In this document: positions 1-9,320 of the stretch, one piece after another
Layout of the letters: each line of letters opens with the position of its first letter
Position numbering within the stretch: the stretch's first letter is position 1
Source of the DNA: CAZBSE01 sp964610385
GTDB taxonomy: Bacteria; Actinomycetota; Humimicrobiia; Humimicrobiales; Humimicrobiaceae
Assembly: GCA_964610385.1 (NCBI GenBank)
Contig: CAZSXW010000008.1
Location: forward strand, 25,459 to 89,458
DNA length: 64,000 nucleotides
Direction: 5' to 3'
Translations under genes and position numbers: made by a program
The notes under the pieces: model-generated
Told to the model about the DNA's origin: nothing
What the model saw: only the letters and a program-made list of their open reading frames with translations
Database searches by the model: none

Positions 1-298
1 GGAGCTCAGTCGTGGATTTAAAATAAAGAAGGGCCAGAGGATAGTAGTTGCTGAAGATGTCATCACAACCGGCGGTTCGGTCAAAGAAGTAATAGATATA
101 TGCGAAAAAAGAGGAGCGTCCATAGAGGCAGTGGTAAGTATAGTGAACAGATCGGATGACCTAAAGTTCAAATGTCCTTTCTATTATCTTATCAAACTTG
201 ACATAGAAATATATAGACCTTCCGAGTGCATGATGTGCAGAGAAAAAATTCCTCTTATATACCCCGGCAGCAAGAAAAAAATTGGTGACAATAAATGA
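1..298 (+). CDS. pyrE: Orotate phosphoribosyltransferase, 3' part only
   Basis: The reading frame enters from the left edge (first full codon at base 2) and stops at TGA 296-298, leaving about 98 C-terminal residues. The enzyme joins orotate to PRPP to give OMP in pyrimidine synthesis. The PRPP-binding motif VVAEDVITTGGS is intact near the start of the fragment. The tail contains CMMCREKIPLIYPGS, which resembles the C-terminus of the longer bacterial PyrE form with its two close cysteines. The N-terminal half lies outside the window, so start and length are unknown. The next gene, mihF, begins about 75 bases downstream. Confidence 0.85.
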   Translation, partial: ELSRGFKIKKGQRIVVAEDVITTGGSVKEVIDICEKRGASIEAVVSIVNRSDDLKFKCPFYYLIKLDIEIYRPSECMMCREKIPLIYPGSKKKIGDNK

Positions 299-372
299 AA
301 AATAGTTGATATTAAATATATATGTTTGTATACTCTAAAGTATCTCATTTCTTTTAAACAACGGGAAACTTT

Positions 373-693
373 ATGCCTTTAAACAACTTAAATGACAATG
401 ACAGAAGGAAGGGTTTAAAGAAGGCCAGGCAGGTAAGGAAAAAGAGAGCAGAAATCAAAGAGCAGCTTAAGAAGGGAAAAACGAACTTAAAATCTCTTTT
501 CAAAAATCAGAAGCTCATCACGGATTATGTATCAAATATGAAGGTTATAAGTCTTATAAGTGCGCTGCCCGGGAATGGAAGAGTCAACGCTCTCAAAATA
601 TTAAAGGAACTGAAGATAAGTCCCAATAAGAAAATCGGCGGGTTGGGCAGAAATCAAAAAGAGAATTTCTATAAATTTTTCAAAATAACTTAA
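373..693 (+). CDS. mihF: Integration host factor, actinobacterial type (mIHF)
   Basis: This 106-residue basic protein matches the mycobacterial-type integration host factor, a nucleoid DNA-binding protein unrelated to HU/IHF. Visible features are a Lys/Arg-rich N-terminal helix (RKGLKKARQVRKKRAEIK), the segment LKKGKTNL, and a C-terminal helix-two-turn-helix-like part with ISALPGNGRVNALKIL and IGGLGRNQ, which correspond to family features such as LPKVGKVKA and LRGLGDRQ. Length is normal. It sits directly before gmk and rpoZ, exactly as in Mycobacterium, and this is the best lineage marker in the window. The ribosome-binding site is weak (GGGAAAC before ATG). Assignment is from sequence and context; DNA binding is inferred from the family. 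Confidence 0.88.
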   Translation: MPLNNLNDNDRRKGLKKARQVRKKRAEIKEQLKKGKTNLKSLFKNQKLITDYVSNMKVISLISALPGNGRVNALKILKELKISPNKKIGGLGRNQKENFYKFFKIT

Positions 694-716
694 GACAGGA
701 AGTTCTCCTACATCAT

Positions 717-1286
717 ATGACAGCAAAAGGAAAATTATTCATCATCTCCGGACCTTCGTGTTCGGGTAAGACCTGTCTTATAGACGATGTACTAAAGGAA
801 TTGAATAATTTTGTAAGGTCCGTTTCCGTTACCACAAGACCAAAAAGGAAGGATGAGACTGAGGGCAGGCACTATAATTTTGTAAGCGAGGAGAAGTTTA
901 CCGAACTTGTGGAAAAAGATATGCTTCTTGAGTGGGCACCCTATGCCGGTTATCTTTACGGCACCCCAAAAAAGTTTGTTGAGGAAAAACTAAACCAGGG
1001 TAAAAACGTCATTCTGGTAATAGAAGTCAAGGGTGCCATGCAGGTATCAAAAAAAGTAAAAGATACCTATCTTATTTTTATTACCACTTCTTCCTTTAAG
1101 GATCTGGAAGAGAGGATTAAAGAAAGGGGTGTCGACAGCCCGGAAGAGATGGAAAAAAGACTGGAAACTTCAAAGAAGGAGCTTGATTATATGAAATATT
1201 ATGATTGCATAATTGTAAATAATAATTATAATGAAGCTTTACAAAATTTAAAAAGAGTTTTAGACGCTAAAAGGAAAGGAAAATAG
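717..1286 (+). CDS. gmk: Guanylate kinase
   Basis: The 189-residue product phosphorylates GMP/dGMP to GDP/dGDP with ATP. The P-loop is GPSCSGKT at residues 12-19, slightly unusual because most family members have GPSGxGK. The GMP-binding region VSVTTRPKRKDETEGRHYNFV is typical (S, R, R, E and Y contacts present). Length is near the usual 190-205. It follows mihF by 23 bases and precedes rpoZ by 4 bases, so the three are probably co-transcribed. The ATG at 717 has no close Shine-Dalgarno sequence; AGGA lies about 17 bases upstream. Confidence 0.95.
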   Translation: MTAKGKLFIISGPSCSGKTCLIDDVLKELNNFVRSVSVTTRPKRKDETEGRHYNFVSEEKFTELVEKDMLLEWAPYAGYLYGTPKKFVEEKLNQGKNVILVIEVKGAMQVSKKVKDTYLIFITTSSFKDLEERIKERGVDSPEEMEKRLETSKKELDYMKYYDCIIVNNNYNEALQNLKRVLDAKRKGK

Positions 1287-1290
1287 GTAA

Positions 1291-1533
1291 GTGAAGGTAG
1301 AGTATGTTGACGAGTATAGAAAAAAAGTGGAAAGCAAGTATAAACTATGTATGGCGGCTGCCAAGAGAGCAAGAGAACTGGGAAATTATCTCTCCGCACA
1401 AAAAAACATGGAGAGGATAGATGTGGTAAAGCCGCTTGTAGATGTTGAGTCACATGACCCTCTGGAGATCGCCTTTAGTGAGATAAAAGAAGGAAAAGTA
1501 GTTTTTATAGAGAAAAAAAAGGAAACTAAATAA
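1291..1533 (+). CDS. rpoZ: RNA polymerase omega subunit
   Basis: This 80-residue protein is the small omega subunit that helps fold and hold the beta' subunit of RNA polymerase. The central helix YKLCMAAAKRARELGNYL matches the conserved omega segment (family pattern xLVxxAAKRARQL). The family's later PVxxALxEI motif is represented by PLEIAFSEIKEGKV. The start is GTG at 1291, four bases after the gmk stop. The position between gmk and coaBC is a widely conserved order and supports the call. The tail ends in a short lysine-rich stretch. Confidence 0.88.
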   Translation: MKVEYVDEYRKKVESKYKLCMAAAKRARELGNYLSAQKNMERIDVVKPLVDVESHDPLEIAFSEIKEGKVVFIEKKKETK

Positions 1534-1535
1534 CC

Positions 1536-2753
1536 TTGGTTTTAAATAAATCCATATTTGCAAAAAAAAAGATCGTTCTTGGTATTTCTGCTTCCATTGC
1601 GGCGTATAAGGCAGCTTCAATCTGCAGCAGGCTTACTAATATAGGTGCGAAAGTGATCCCGGTAATGACTCCCAATGCCAGGAATTTTATAGGCCCTCTC
1701 ACTTTCAGTTCAATAAGCGGCACTAAGACTATTGTAGAACAGTTTGTCAATAAGGATAAAATCTATCATATTTCACTTTCCCACAGCGCGGATATTTTTT
1801 TAATCGCCCCTGCTTCAGCGGATATCATTTCAAAGTTATCCTACGGGGTATGTGATAATTTCCTTACCACGTCAGCAGTCTCTGCTAGCTGTCCCGTGCT
1901 GATAGCTCCTGCTATGAATGAGAGCATGTATCTTGACCCGGTCGTCAAAAAAAATATCTCCAGGCTGAAACAGGAAGGCAAGTATTTTTTTGTAGGGCCA
2001 AAGAAAGGAAATCTTGCCTGCGGTGAGAAAGGTCTGGGGAGACTGGAAGACGAGGAAGTAATTCTTGAAAGGCTGGGAGAACTTTTATCATACAGTAAGG
2101 AACTCAAGGGTAAGAAAGTAATAATAACTGCAGGCGGGACCAGGGAATATATTGATGCCGTTAGATATATTTCCAACAGGTCAAGCGGCAAAATGGGATA
2201 TGCCCTGGCTGAAGAAGCGTTCTTCAGGGGTGCGGAAAAGGTGCTGCTTGTAAGTGCGACCAGAGATCTGCCAAAGCCCTATGGAGTAGAGATAAAATAT
2301 GTTGAAGAAAGCAGTCAGATGAAAAAAGAAATACTAAAAGTTTTTAAGGACAGTGATATCACTATAATGGCTGCTGCTGTAAGTGATATTGTCCCCAAGA
2401 AAAAATATGATTTTAAGTTAGAGAAAAAAAATGGTATATTATCCAAAATAAAGTTTGAAGAAAACGAAAACATTTTAAGTTACTTATCCGAAAATAAAAA
2501 AGCAGGCCAGTATCTGGTTGGTTTTGCCGCAGAAAACGGCATCAGTATCAAAAAGGTTTTAGAAAAAGTCAAGGGAAAAAGTATTGATATAATGGTAGCA
2601 AACGATATCTCCAAAGAAGGAATAGGAATGGAAAGCGATTATAACCAGGTGGAAATAATAAGAAAAGACGGTACGGTAAAGAAACTGGCCAGAGATAAAA
2701 AAAGAGTCATTGCCAGGGGTATCTGGGATGAAGTCATAAAAGACTTAGACTGA
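1536..2753 (+). CDS. coaBC: Bifunctional phosphopantothenoylcysteine decarboxylase / phosphopantothenate-cysteine ligase
   Basis: The 405-residue protein catalyses two steps of coenzyme A synthesis. The N-terminal CoaC flavoprotein domain (about 1-185) has the catalytic histidine in YHISLSHSAD (His78), the substrate motif PAMNESMY (125-132) and the active cysteine in ACGE (Cys162). The C-terminal CoaB domain has the nucleotide-binding ITAGGTREYIDAVR and the NRSSGKMG dimer segment, followed by FAAEN. Start is TTG at 1536, two bases after the rpoZ stop; no better start exists near the conserved KKIVLGISASIAAYK. Together with coaD at 13.4 kb the window holds both late CoA genes. Confidence 0.95.
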   Translation: MVLNKSIFAKKKIVLGISASIAAYKAASICSRLTNIGAKVIPVMTPNARNFIGPLTFSSISGTKTIVEQFVNKDKIYHISLSHSADIFLIAPASADIISKLSYGVCDNFLTTSAVSASCPVLIAPAMNESMYLDPVVKKNISRLKQEGKYFFVGPKKGNLACGEKGLGRLEDEEVILERLGELLSYSKELKGKKVIITAGGTREYIDAVRYISNRSSGKMGYALAEEAFFRGAEKVLLVSATRDLPKPYGVEIKYVEESSQMKKEILKVFKDSDITIMAAAVSDIVPKKKYDFKLEKKNGILSKIKFEENENILSYLSENKKAGQYLVGFAAENGISIKKVLEKVKGKSIDIMVANDISKEGIGMESDYNQVEIIRKDGTVKKLARDKKRVIARGIWDEVIKDLD

Positions 2754-2779
2754 TTTCAAAAGTATTGTTAGGAGGAATG

Positions 2780-3985
2780 ATGCCAAAGAAAAAAGAATTT
2801 TTGTTTACATCGGAATCAGTGACCGAGGGTCATCCGGACAAGATGGCGGATCAGATTTCGGATGCGATACTCGATGCCATTATAGCAGATGATCCCAAAT
2901 GCAGGACTGCCATCGAGACTTTGCTCAAGACTGGCATTGTTATAGTAGCAGGGGAAGTGACCACTTCCACCTATGTTGAAATACCTGATATCGTGCGGGA
3001 AGTGGTTAAAAACATAGGATATACCAGGGCCAAATACGGTTTCGACTATGAGACCTGCGGCGTTATCACTTCGATTGGGAAACAGTCAGCAAATATTGCC
3101 CAGGGTGTTGACAGCGCTTATGAGACAAGAGTAGGAGAAGGATACGAAAATGAGTTTGATAATCAGGGTGCCGGTGACCAGGGGATGATGTTCGGTTACG
3201 CCTGTAATGAGACTGAAGAATTTATGCCTCTTCCCATTCAGCTTGCTCACAGGCTGGCTCACCGTCTGTCCGAAGTCAGAAAGGCAGGAATACTTCCCTA
3301 TCTCAGACCTGACGGAAAATCACAGGTAACCGTAAAATATGAAAATGGAAAGCCCGTCTCAGTTGAGACTATTGTGGTATCGACGCAGCATGCCCCTAAG
3401 ATCGATCCGGATACCCAAATAAAACCTGATGTCATGGAATTCATAGTAAAACCTATAATACCCGGAGAGTATATAAGCAAGGATTTGAAGTTGTTTGTGA
3501 ATCCTACCGGGGAATTTACCATAGGCGGACCCATGGGTGACACAGGTGTTACCGGGAGAAAAATCATCGTGGATACTTATGGAGGAATGGCAAGACACGG
3601 CGGGGGATGTTTTTCAGGAAAAGATCCTTCAAAAGTTGACAGGTCGGCATCATATGAAGCAAGGCACGTGGCTAAAAACCTGGTGGCCAGCGGGGTGGCT
3701 GACCGGCTGGAGATAGAGATAGCTTATGCTATAGGAGTATCACACCCGGTATCGATCATGGTGGATACCTTTGGAACTGAAAAAGTGGATATCAAAAAAA
3801 TTGAAAATGCGGTAAAAGAAATATTTGACCTCAGGCCGGCTGCAATTATTAAGAACCTGAATCTTCTAAGGCCGATTTATAGAAAGACTGCTAATTACGG
3901 GCATTTCGGTAGGCATGACAGAGATTTCACATGGGAAAAACTGGATAAAGTCGACGAGATCAAAAGCATGCTGGGCCTCAAGTGA
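2780..3985 (+). CDS. metK: S-adenosylmethionine synthetase
   Basis: This enzyme makes SAM from methionine and ATP. It has about 401 residues with the three signatures expected: GHPDKMADQ near residues 17-25, GAGDQGMMFGYA near 131, and the P-loop-like GGGCFSGKDPSKVDRS near 274. AGGAGG at 2770-2775 precedes two adjacent ATG codons (2777 and 2780); 2780 is chosen because its spacing of 4 is less cramped than a spacing of 1. A TTG at 2765 is also in frame but lies upstream of the binding site. The gap to coaBC is only about 25 bases and leaves no room for a SAM riboswitch. Confidence 0.96.
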   Translation: MPKKKEFLFTSESVTEGHPDKMADQISDAILDAIIADDPKCRTAIETLLKTGIVIVAGEVTTSTYVEIPDIVREVVKNIGYTRAKYGFDYETCGVITSIGKQSANIAQGVDSAYETRVGEGYENEFDNQGAGDQGMMFGYACNETEEFMPLPIQLAHRLAHRLSEVRKAGILPYLRPDGKSQVTVKYENGKPVSVETIVVSTQHAPKIDPDTQIKPDVMEFIVKPIIPGEYISKDLKLFVNPTGEFTIGGPMGDTGVTGRKIIVDTYGGMARHGGGCFSGKDPSKVDRSASYEARHVAKNLVASGVADRLEIEIAYAIGVSHPVSIMVDTFGTEKVDIKKIENAVKEIFDLRPAAIIKNLNLLRPIYRKTANYGHFGRHDRDFTWEKLDKVDEIKSMLGLK

Positions 3986-3999
3986 TCGTTATATTATAA

Positions 4000-6261
4000 A
4001 TGGGCATGAAAAATAAATATGCAGAGGTTTATATAGATATAAAAACCTTTGATATAGATCATGCATTTGACTACAGGATTCCCCCCGATTTATATCCGGA
4101 TATCCGTACCGGAAAAGTCGTTCTTGTCCCTTTCAAAAACAGGACTGAGGTCGGCTATATCGTAAGGACCAAAGACAACTCTGAAATTGAAAACAGGGAT
4201 ATAAAAGAGATTTTTAAGGTAGCGGAGAGCAGGCCGATATTTGATGCCGCGGGACTCGAGCTGATACACTGGATCAGCGGTTACTATATCCAGCCGCTGG
4301 GCAGCGTGATAAAGTTTTTCCTTCCACCCGGAGAAAAATACAAGCGGGCAGTAATAAATCCCAGGGTAAGATTCAGGTACAGGGATTATGTGGATTTGAA
4401 CCATGACCAGTATCACAGACTGAAAGACGGCATAGACTGGAAAAGGAATTCTTCCCAGAAAAAAATAATTGATTATCTTTTAAAAAACGGTGCTGCCTTA
4501 AAAGGAAAGATTATTAAAGATACCGGTGCGGGTTATTCGAGCCTTACTGCCCTTAAGGAAAAGAAGATAATATCAGTGGTGAGAAAGAGAGAGAAGAGAG
4601 ATTTCAGGTATGACTTCAGCACGGGGGATTTAAGTAGACAGAAGATAACTTTAAACTCGTATCAAAAAAATGCCCTGGAAGCAATAGACGGCTCTATACA
4701 AAAGGGTGCTTTTCACAGGTTTTTAATAGAGGGAGTGGCAGGAAGCGGAAAGACAGATATTTACATCGCAGCCTGCAGGAAGGTCCTAGAGAAAAAGAGA
4801 AGGGCGCTGGTGCTTACCCCGGAAATATCATTGATACCGCAGCTGTTTTCAAGGTTTGAGAATGAGTTCGGGTCAAGAGTATGCGTATATCACTCCAATA
4901 TGAACCAGGCGGAAAGGTACGAAAGATGGCTTGATATACTGGAGGGAAGGTTTGACATAATAATAGGGACAAGATCGGTAATATTTACCCCTGTCGCCGG
5001 CCTTGGCATGATAGTGATAGATGAAGAGCATGACTCATCCTACAAGGAAGGGACCCGGGTAAGGTATAATACCGTGGATGTGGCTTCAAAACTGGGAGAG
5101 ATACTGGGTATCCCGGTAGTTATGGGAAGCGCCACGCCGTCAATTGTCACAAGGTACAAAGCAGAAAAAGAAAGTGGTTTTACTCTTATTAAGATACCTA
5201 TAAAGGCACGTGCAACCATGCCTCTTGATATGGAGGTAGTAGACCTTAAAAATATAGACCGGTTTAAGGAAGACATTGATATAACCAGAAGACTGTTTAC
5301 TGCTGTCAGGGAGGAACTTGATAAAGAACACAAGGTAATAATATTTTTGAACAGAAGGGGATTCAGTAACTTTATCATATGCCGCAACTGCGGAAATGTG
5401 CCAAAGTGCCCCGCATGCGATCTCTCTTATAATTATCACAGCGACAGGAAAAAATTAGTATGCCACCACTGCGGGAGGGAGCAGGATTATACCGGAAAAT
5501 GCCCGGTATGCGGCGGGGATAATATATTCTTATACGGCACCGGGATACAGAGGATACAATCAAAGCTAAAAACCAGATTTAGAGATACCCCGGTATTGAG
5601 GATGGATTCCGATATAACCAGAAAAAGAAAATCACATCAGGAGATATTGAAGAAATTCATAACACCGGGCAGGTCTATCCTTATCGGTACACAGATGATA
5701 GCAAAGGGCCTGGATATAGGAGATGTAACCCTGGTAGGGGTGGTAAACTGCGACGTGATGCTGGGGCTTCCTGATTATCATATGAATGAAAGAGTATACC
5801 AGCTTATCACACAGGTTTCCGGAAGAGCAGGCAGGGGGAAAAAGAGAGGCAGAGTCATAATACAGACCCATAATCCCGGATCCAGTGTAGTGCAGAATAT
5901 ACTTAATATGGATTATGAATCATTTTACAAAAAAGAGCTTGAAGATAGAAAAGAACTCTGCTATCCGCCCTTTTCAAATGTGGTTAATATTATAATTTCC
6001 GGGAAAAATGAAAACAGTGTGAAAAAAGATATCCAAGAATTATTTGCAGAAATAAACAAAGCTATTAAAATTGATACTAGTGTTATGGGACCGGCACCTG
6101 CTCCTTTTTATAAGATAAATTTGTTTTACCGCTGGCATATAATGATAAAGTCAAAAGATATCGAAGCCCTGGCTGTAAAACTTTCTGCGGTACTGAAGAG
6201 ATTCAAAAGGTCCGGTGAAAACAAGATAATCATAGATGTGGACCCTGTGTGGATTCTTTAA
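4000..6261 (+). CDS. priA: Primosomal replication-restart helicase PriA
   Basis: This 753-residue protein restarts stalled replication forks. An N-terminal DNA-binding domain is followed by a superfamily 2 helicase core with Walker A GVAGSGKT (about 245-252), DEEH box (341-344), and the motif V/VI part LIGTQMIAKGLD and QVSGRAGRG. Between them are paired CxxC zinc clusters (about 461-509: CRNCG, CPAC, CHHCG, CPVCG) specific to PriA. All helicase motifs look intact, unlike the degenerate PriA of many Actinobacteria. Two ATG codons (4000, 4006) are possible starts and neither has a clear ribosome-binding site. It follows metK by 14 bases. Confidence 0.95.
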   Translation: MGMKNKYAEVYIDIKTFDIDHAFDYRIPPDLYPDIRTGKVVLVPFKNRTEVGYIVRTKDNSEIENRDIKEIFKVAESRPIFDAAGLELIHWISGYYIQPLGSVIKFFLPPGEKYKRAVINPRVRFRYRDYVDLNHDQYHRLKDGIDWKRNSSQKKIIDYLLKNGAALKGKIIKDTGAGYSSLTALKEKKIISVVRKREKRDFRYDFSTGDLSRQKITLNSYQKNALEAIDGSIQKGAFHRFLIEGVAGSGKTDIYIAACRKVLEKKRRALVLTPEISLIPQLFSRFENEFGSRVCVYHSNMNQAERYERWLDILEGRFDIIIGTRSVIFTPVAGLGMIVIDEEHDSSYKEGTRVRYNTVDVASKLGEILGIPVVMGSATPSIVTRYKAEKESGFTLIKIPIKARATMPLDMEVVDLKNIDRFKEDIDITRRLFTAVREELDKEHKVIIFLNRRGFSNFIICRNCGNVPKCPACDLSYNYHSDRKKLVCHHCGREQDYTGKCPVCGGDNIFLYGTGIQRIQSKLKTRFRDTPVLRMDSDITRKRKSHQEILKKFITPGRSILIGTQMIAKGLDIGDVTLVGVVNCDVMLGLPDYHMNERVYQLITQVSGRAGRGKKRGRVIIQTHNPGSSVVQNILNMDYESFYKKELEDRKELCYPPFSNVVNIIISGKNENSVKKDIQELFAEINKAIKIDTSVMGPAPAPFYKINLFYRWHIMIKSKDIEALAVKLSAVLKRFKRSGENKIIIDVDPVWIL

Positions 6262-6280
6262 ATATAGGCAAGGTTTGAAA

Positions 6281-6796
6281 ATGGCAGTTAAGGAAGTTAG
6301 AAAAATCGGAGATCCTGTTCTAAGGGAAAAAAGCAAAAAGGTGGAAAAAGTAGATGAAAGTGTTATACAGCTTGTCAGAGATCTGAGCGATACGTTAAAA
6401 GAAACAGGCGGTGTGGGTATGGCTGCTCCGCAGATAGGAGTATCCAGAAGAGTGATAGTTATAAATGCTGATAACAGGATATATACGTTTATAAATCCGG
6501 AGATCGAAATCCTGGACGATCAAAAAATAAGGAGTGACGAGGGCTGCCTGAGTATTTATTCCATAAGGGATTTTAACGTCAAGAGATTTTCCAAAGTCAG
6601 GGTAAGGGCGAAAAATTTAAAGTGGAAAGATGTGGAGATGGTAGCGGAAGGTCTGCTGGCAAGAATATTCCAACACGAAATAGATCACTTAAATGGGGTG
6701 TTGTTTATGGATCACCTTGATCGGAAATCAAAAGAAGAACTCATGTCCAGGATCAACGATATAAAATTAAACATTCGCGACAGAGGGAGCATTTGA
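6281..6796 (+). CDS. def: Peptide deformylase
   Basis: This metalloenzyme removes the formyl group from nascent proteins. All three motifs are present in 171 residues: GVGMAAPQIG (about 44-53), EGCLS (87-91, metal-binding Cys) and QHEIDHLNG (131-139, metal-binding His pair and catalytic Glu). The open frame extends upstream to 6236 inside priA, but ATG 6281 gives the family-typical MAVKEVRKIGDPVLR start. The stop is immediately followed by the fmt start, so formylation and deformylation genes are coupled, as in many bacteria. Confidence 0.95.
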   Translation: MAVKEVRKIGDPVLREKSKKVEKVDESVIQLVRDLSDTLKETGGVGMAAPQIGVSRRVIVINADNRIYTFINPEIEILDDQKIRSDEGCLSIYSIRDFNVKRFSKVRVRAKNLKWKDVEMVAEGLLARIFQHEIDHLNGVLFMDHLDRKSKEELMSRINDIKLNIRDRGSI

Positions 6797-7759
6797 TTGA
6801 ACATATTACTTTTCGGTTCCTCGGAGATCTCTGTGCCTTTTCTTGAAGAAATTCACGGGTCCCGGCATAAAATATCTTCAGTTGTTACTACCACTGACAA
6901 GCAGGCCGGCAGGGGAAAAAAGGTCACTCTCAATATAGTAAAAACCAAAGCCCTGGAACTGGGGGAGAAACTTATACAGGTCGAAAAGTTTGATGAGGAT
7001 TTTTACTCTAAATACAGGAAACTTAATTTTGATACAGTGCTGGTGGTATCCTTTGGAAAGATAATCCCCGCTGAGATGTTTGAAGTCAACCAGGCCAGAT
7101 GGCTTAACGTGCATCCGTCACTTCTTCCCAAATACAGAGGGCCTACACCTATTATAAGCACACTTCTGAACGGCGATAAGACGGGTGGGGTGAGTATAAT
7201 AGAGGTGGTGCCTGAAGTGGATGCCGGGCCTATTTATGCCCAGGTAAGTTTTGTAGTGGAAGCATCGGATAACAGAGACAGCCTGGAACATAAATCAATA
7301 GTATTTGGGAAATCGCTGCTGATGGCAGCCCTGGATTTAATAGAGGAGGACTTGCTAAAACCGTATCCACAGGATAAGAATGGTGTTGTTTACTGCAGTA
7401 AAATAAAAAAGGAAGACCTGAAGGTAAACTGGGAAAATACAGCCCGGGATATAGTGAATAAGATAAGAGCCTTCAGCTCCAAACCGGGAGCTTACTGTCT
7501 GTGGAGGGACATGAGGATAAAATTATTTAAGGCTCAAGTCCTTACCGGTGATGAAAAAAGTGTGTATGCCGATGACGTCAAAGGCGGCGGCAGTAACGGC
7601 GTGGTGGTAAATGCCGATAAAAAAACGGGGATCTTAATCAAGTGTGGTGAAAATGATCTGGTAAGGATAGAAAAACTGCAGCCGCAGGATAAAAACATAA
7701 TGTCGTCGGTAGATTTTATTAACGGGTATAGATTAAAAACCGGTGAAGATTTTAAGTGA
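6797..7759 (+). CDS. fmt: Methionyl-tRNA formyltransferase
   Basis: The 320-residue enzyme formylates initiator Met-tRNA using 10-formyl-tetrahydrofolate. The catalytic segment includes LNVHPSLLPKYRGPTPI (about 103-119) and the later aspartate motif EVVPEVDAGPI. The usual RGAAPI is RGPTPI here. The start is TTG at 6797, directly abutting the def stop, with GAGGGAG upstream. The last 17 bases overlap the GTG start region of rsmB, suggesting a def-fmt-rsmB operon. Confidence 0.94.
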   Translation: MNILLFGSSEISVPFLEEIHGSRHKISSVVTTTDKQAGRGKKVTLNIVKTKALELGEKLIQVEKFDEDFYSKYRKLNFDTVLVVSFGKIIPAEMFEVNQARWLNVHPSLLPKYRGPTPIISTLLNGDKTGGVSIIEVVPEVDAGPIYAQVSFVVEASDNRDSLEHKSIVFGKSLLMAALDLIEEDLLKPYPQDKNGVVYCSKIKKEDLKVNWENTARDIVNKIRAFSSKPGAYCLWRDMRIKLFKAQVLTGDEKSVYADDVKGGGSNGVVVNADKKTGILIKCGENDLVRIEKLQPQDKNIMSSVDFINGYRLKTGEDFK

Positions 7760-9233
7760 CAAAAAAGACGCAGCCAGCCCCAGGAAAATCGCTTTTCTTA
7801 TTTTAAACCGGTATTTCAAGACCAAAAAATCCTTAAAAGTCATAATAAACCGCTGTCTGGAAGAATACAGTATGTCAGGGCTTGACAGGCGTTTTATTTT
7901 TAACCTGGTCAAGGGGACGGTAAGGTATTTCTTAAAAATAGATTTTTTACTCTCTCTTTTTTCGGATAAAAAGATAAAAGACATTGATTTTAAAGTGCTT
8001 AATATTCTCCGCATGGGGGTATATCAGCTTATGTATATGGATAGGGTGCCTTTGTATTCTGCAGTAGATGAATGTGTAAAACTGGCCATAAAGGAGGCCT
8101 CCAGGGCCTCTTCAAAATTTGTAAATGCAGTATTGAGAAGGATAAGTGCGGTACCGGATCCGGAACTGCTGGTAGAAGAGAAATTGAACAGCTCAGCCCG
8201 GAGCGATGCAGAAAAAATAAGCCTGAATTATTCTTACCCCGCCTGGCTGGTAAGTTACTGGCTTGGCTGGTATGGAAGGGAAAAGACGGTCCCCATCTGC
8301 AGGTCCCTTAATGAAAACCCGCATTTTTATCTGAGGTTTGATAAAAACAGGATGCCAAAGAAATTATTGGCTAAAAAAATCAAAACGGCACAGGCCGGAC
8401 GGAACATTGGAGCAGGGAATATAATGGAAGGCGCTGCAGAAGTACCAAGTGTCCAGGATATCCCGGAGACAGATCTCTACAGGGAAGGTCTTATTACCGT
8501 CCAGGACCTTTCTTCACAGATTGCGGTCGGGTATTTTCTTGACCCCCGTAAAAATGAAAAAGTAATGGACCTGTGCGCGGCACCGGGAGGTAAAACTGCC
8601 TATATCGCAGAACTGGTGGGAACAGGAGGGGAAGTCTTAGCAGTTGATATAAACAGCAAGAGGCTTGAGGTTTTAAAAGACAACCTCAACAGGTTGAGGC
8701 TAAAGAACGTAAAAATCTTACAAGCTGATGCGGAAAAACCGGATTTTCTGCATGATAGCCGGTATATGGGAAGCGGGAAACAACCGGGGAGAAAGGCACT
8801 GCCTGAAGATTTTGAGGGATACTTTGACAGGATCTTTATAGATGCTCCCTGCAGTGCTTTTGGGACTATTTCAAAGGATCCCGATGTAAAATACAATAAG
8901 ACTATGGGCGATATAAAACGGCTTTCCAGAATTTCCTACAGGATGATGGTAAACTGCGGCAGATATCTTAGAGATGGAGGCAGGATAGTTTTTTACACCT
9001 GTACGCTGTCTCCACTTGAAAATCAGAAGGTCATAGAAAAATTCCTGGAGAATTTCAAAAATAGCTACGGTCATGAGATACCGGAGAGATTCGGCAGTCT
9101 GCTGTCGGTTCCGCGGATAAGAGAGGATAAGGCCGGTTTGAAGAGAAAAAGCTTTTTTGAAATAATGCCTTATTATTTTAAAAGCGAGGGCGGCTTTGTA
9201 TCCAGCATAATCAAAAAAAAATCTTACCTATGA
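7743..9233 (+). CDS. rsmB: 16S rRNA (cytosine-5) methyltransferase RsmB
   Basis: The 496-residue protein has an N-terminal NusB-like RNA-binding domain (about 1-150, with helices around IAFLILNRYF and LDRRFIFNLVKGTVR) and a C-terminal SAM-dependent Rossmann methyltransferase. Visible motifs are VMDLCAAPGGKTAYIAEL (about 274-291, SAM loop), DAPCSAFG (about 367, motif IV Cys) and FYTCTLSPLENQ (about 417, catalytic Cys of motif VI). Two segments, near 215 and 335, look like low-complexity insertions relative to the family. The start GTG 7743 overlaps fmt. It is the last gene of the def-fmt-rsmB block. Confidence 0.92.
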   Translation: MKILSDKKDAASPRKIAFLILNRYFKTKKSLKVIINRCLEEYSMSGLDRRFIFNLVKGTVRYFLKIDFLLSLFSDKKIKDIDFKVLNILRMGVYQLMYMDRVPLYSAVDECVKLAIKEASRASSKFVNAVLRRISAVPDPELLVEEKLNSSARSDAEKISLNYSYPAWLVSYWLGWYGREKTVPICRSLNENPHFYLRFDKNRMPKKLLAKKIKTAQAGRNIGAGNIMEGAAEVPSVQDIPETDLYREGLITVQDLSSQIAVGYFLDPRKNEKVMDLCAAPGGKTAYIAELVGTGGEVLAVDINSKRLEVLKDNLNRLRLKNVKILQADAEKPDFLHDSRYMGSGKQPGRKALPEDFEGYFDRIFIDAPCSAFGTISKDPDVKYNKTMGDIKRLSRISYRMMVNCGRYLRDGGRIVFYTCTLSPLENQKVIEKFLENFKNSYGHEIPERFGSLLSVPRIREDKAGLKRKSFFEIMPYYFKSEGGFVSSIIKKKSYL

Positions 9234-9320
9234 TCTTGCTCCGGTTACGTCTTTTAGACTTTATTCGCAATATTTAGTAATATTTATTTTATATAATTAT
9301 TGGAGGAGTAGAAAAAGGAA

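Noticed and set aside
2754..2779. SAM riboswitch before metK
   Set aside because: The gap is only about 25 bases.
8072..8311. ORF within rsmB on the same strand
   Set aside because: Out-of-frame shadow of a clear gene, with odd Cys/Gly-rich composition.
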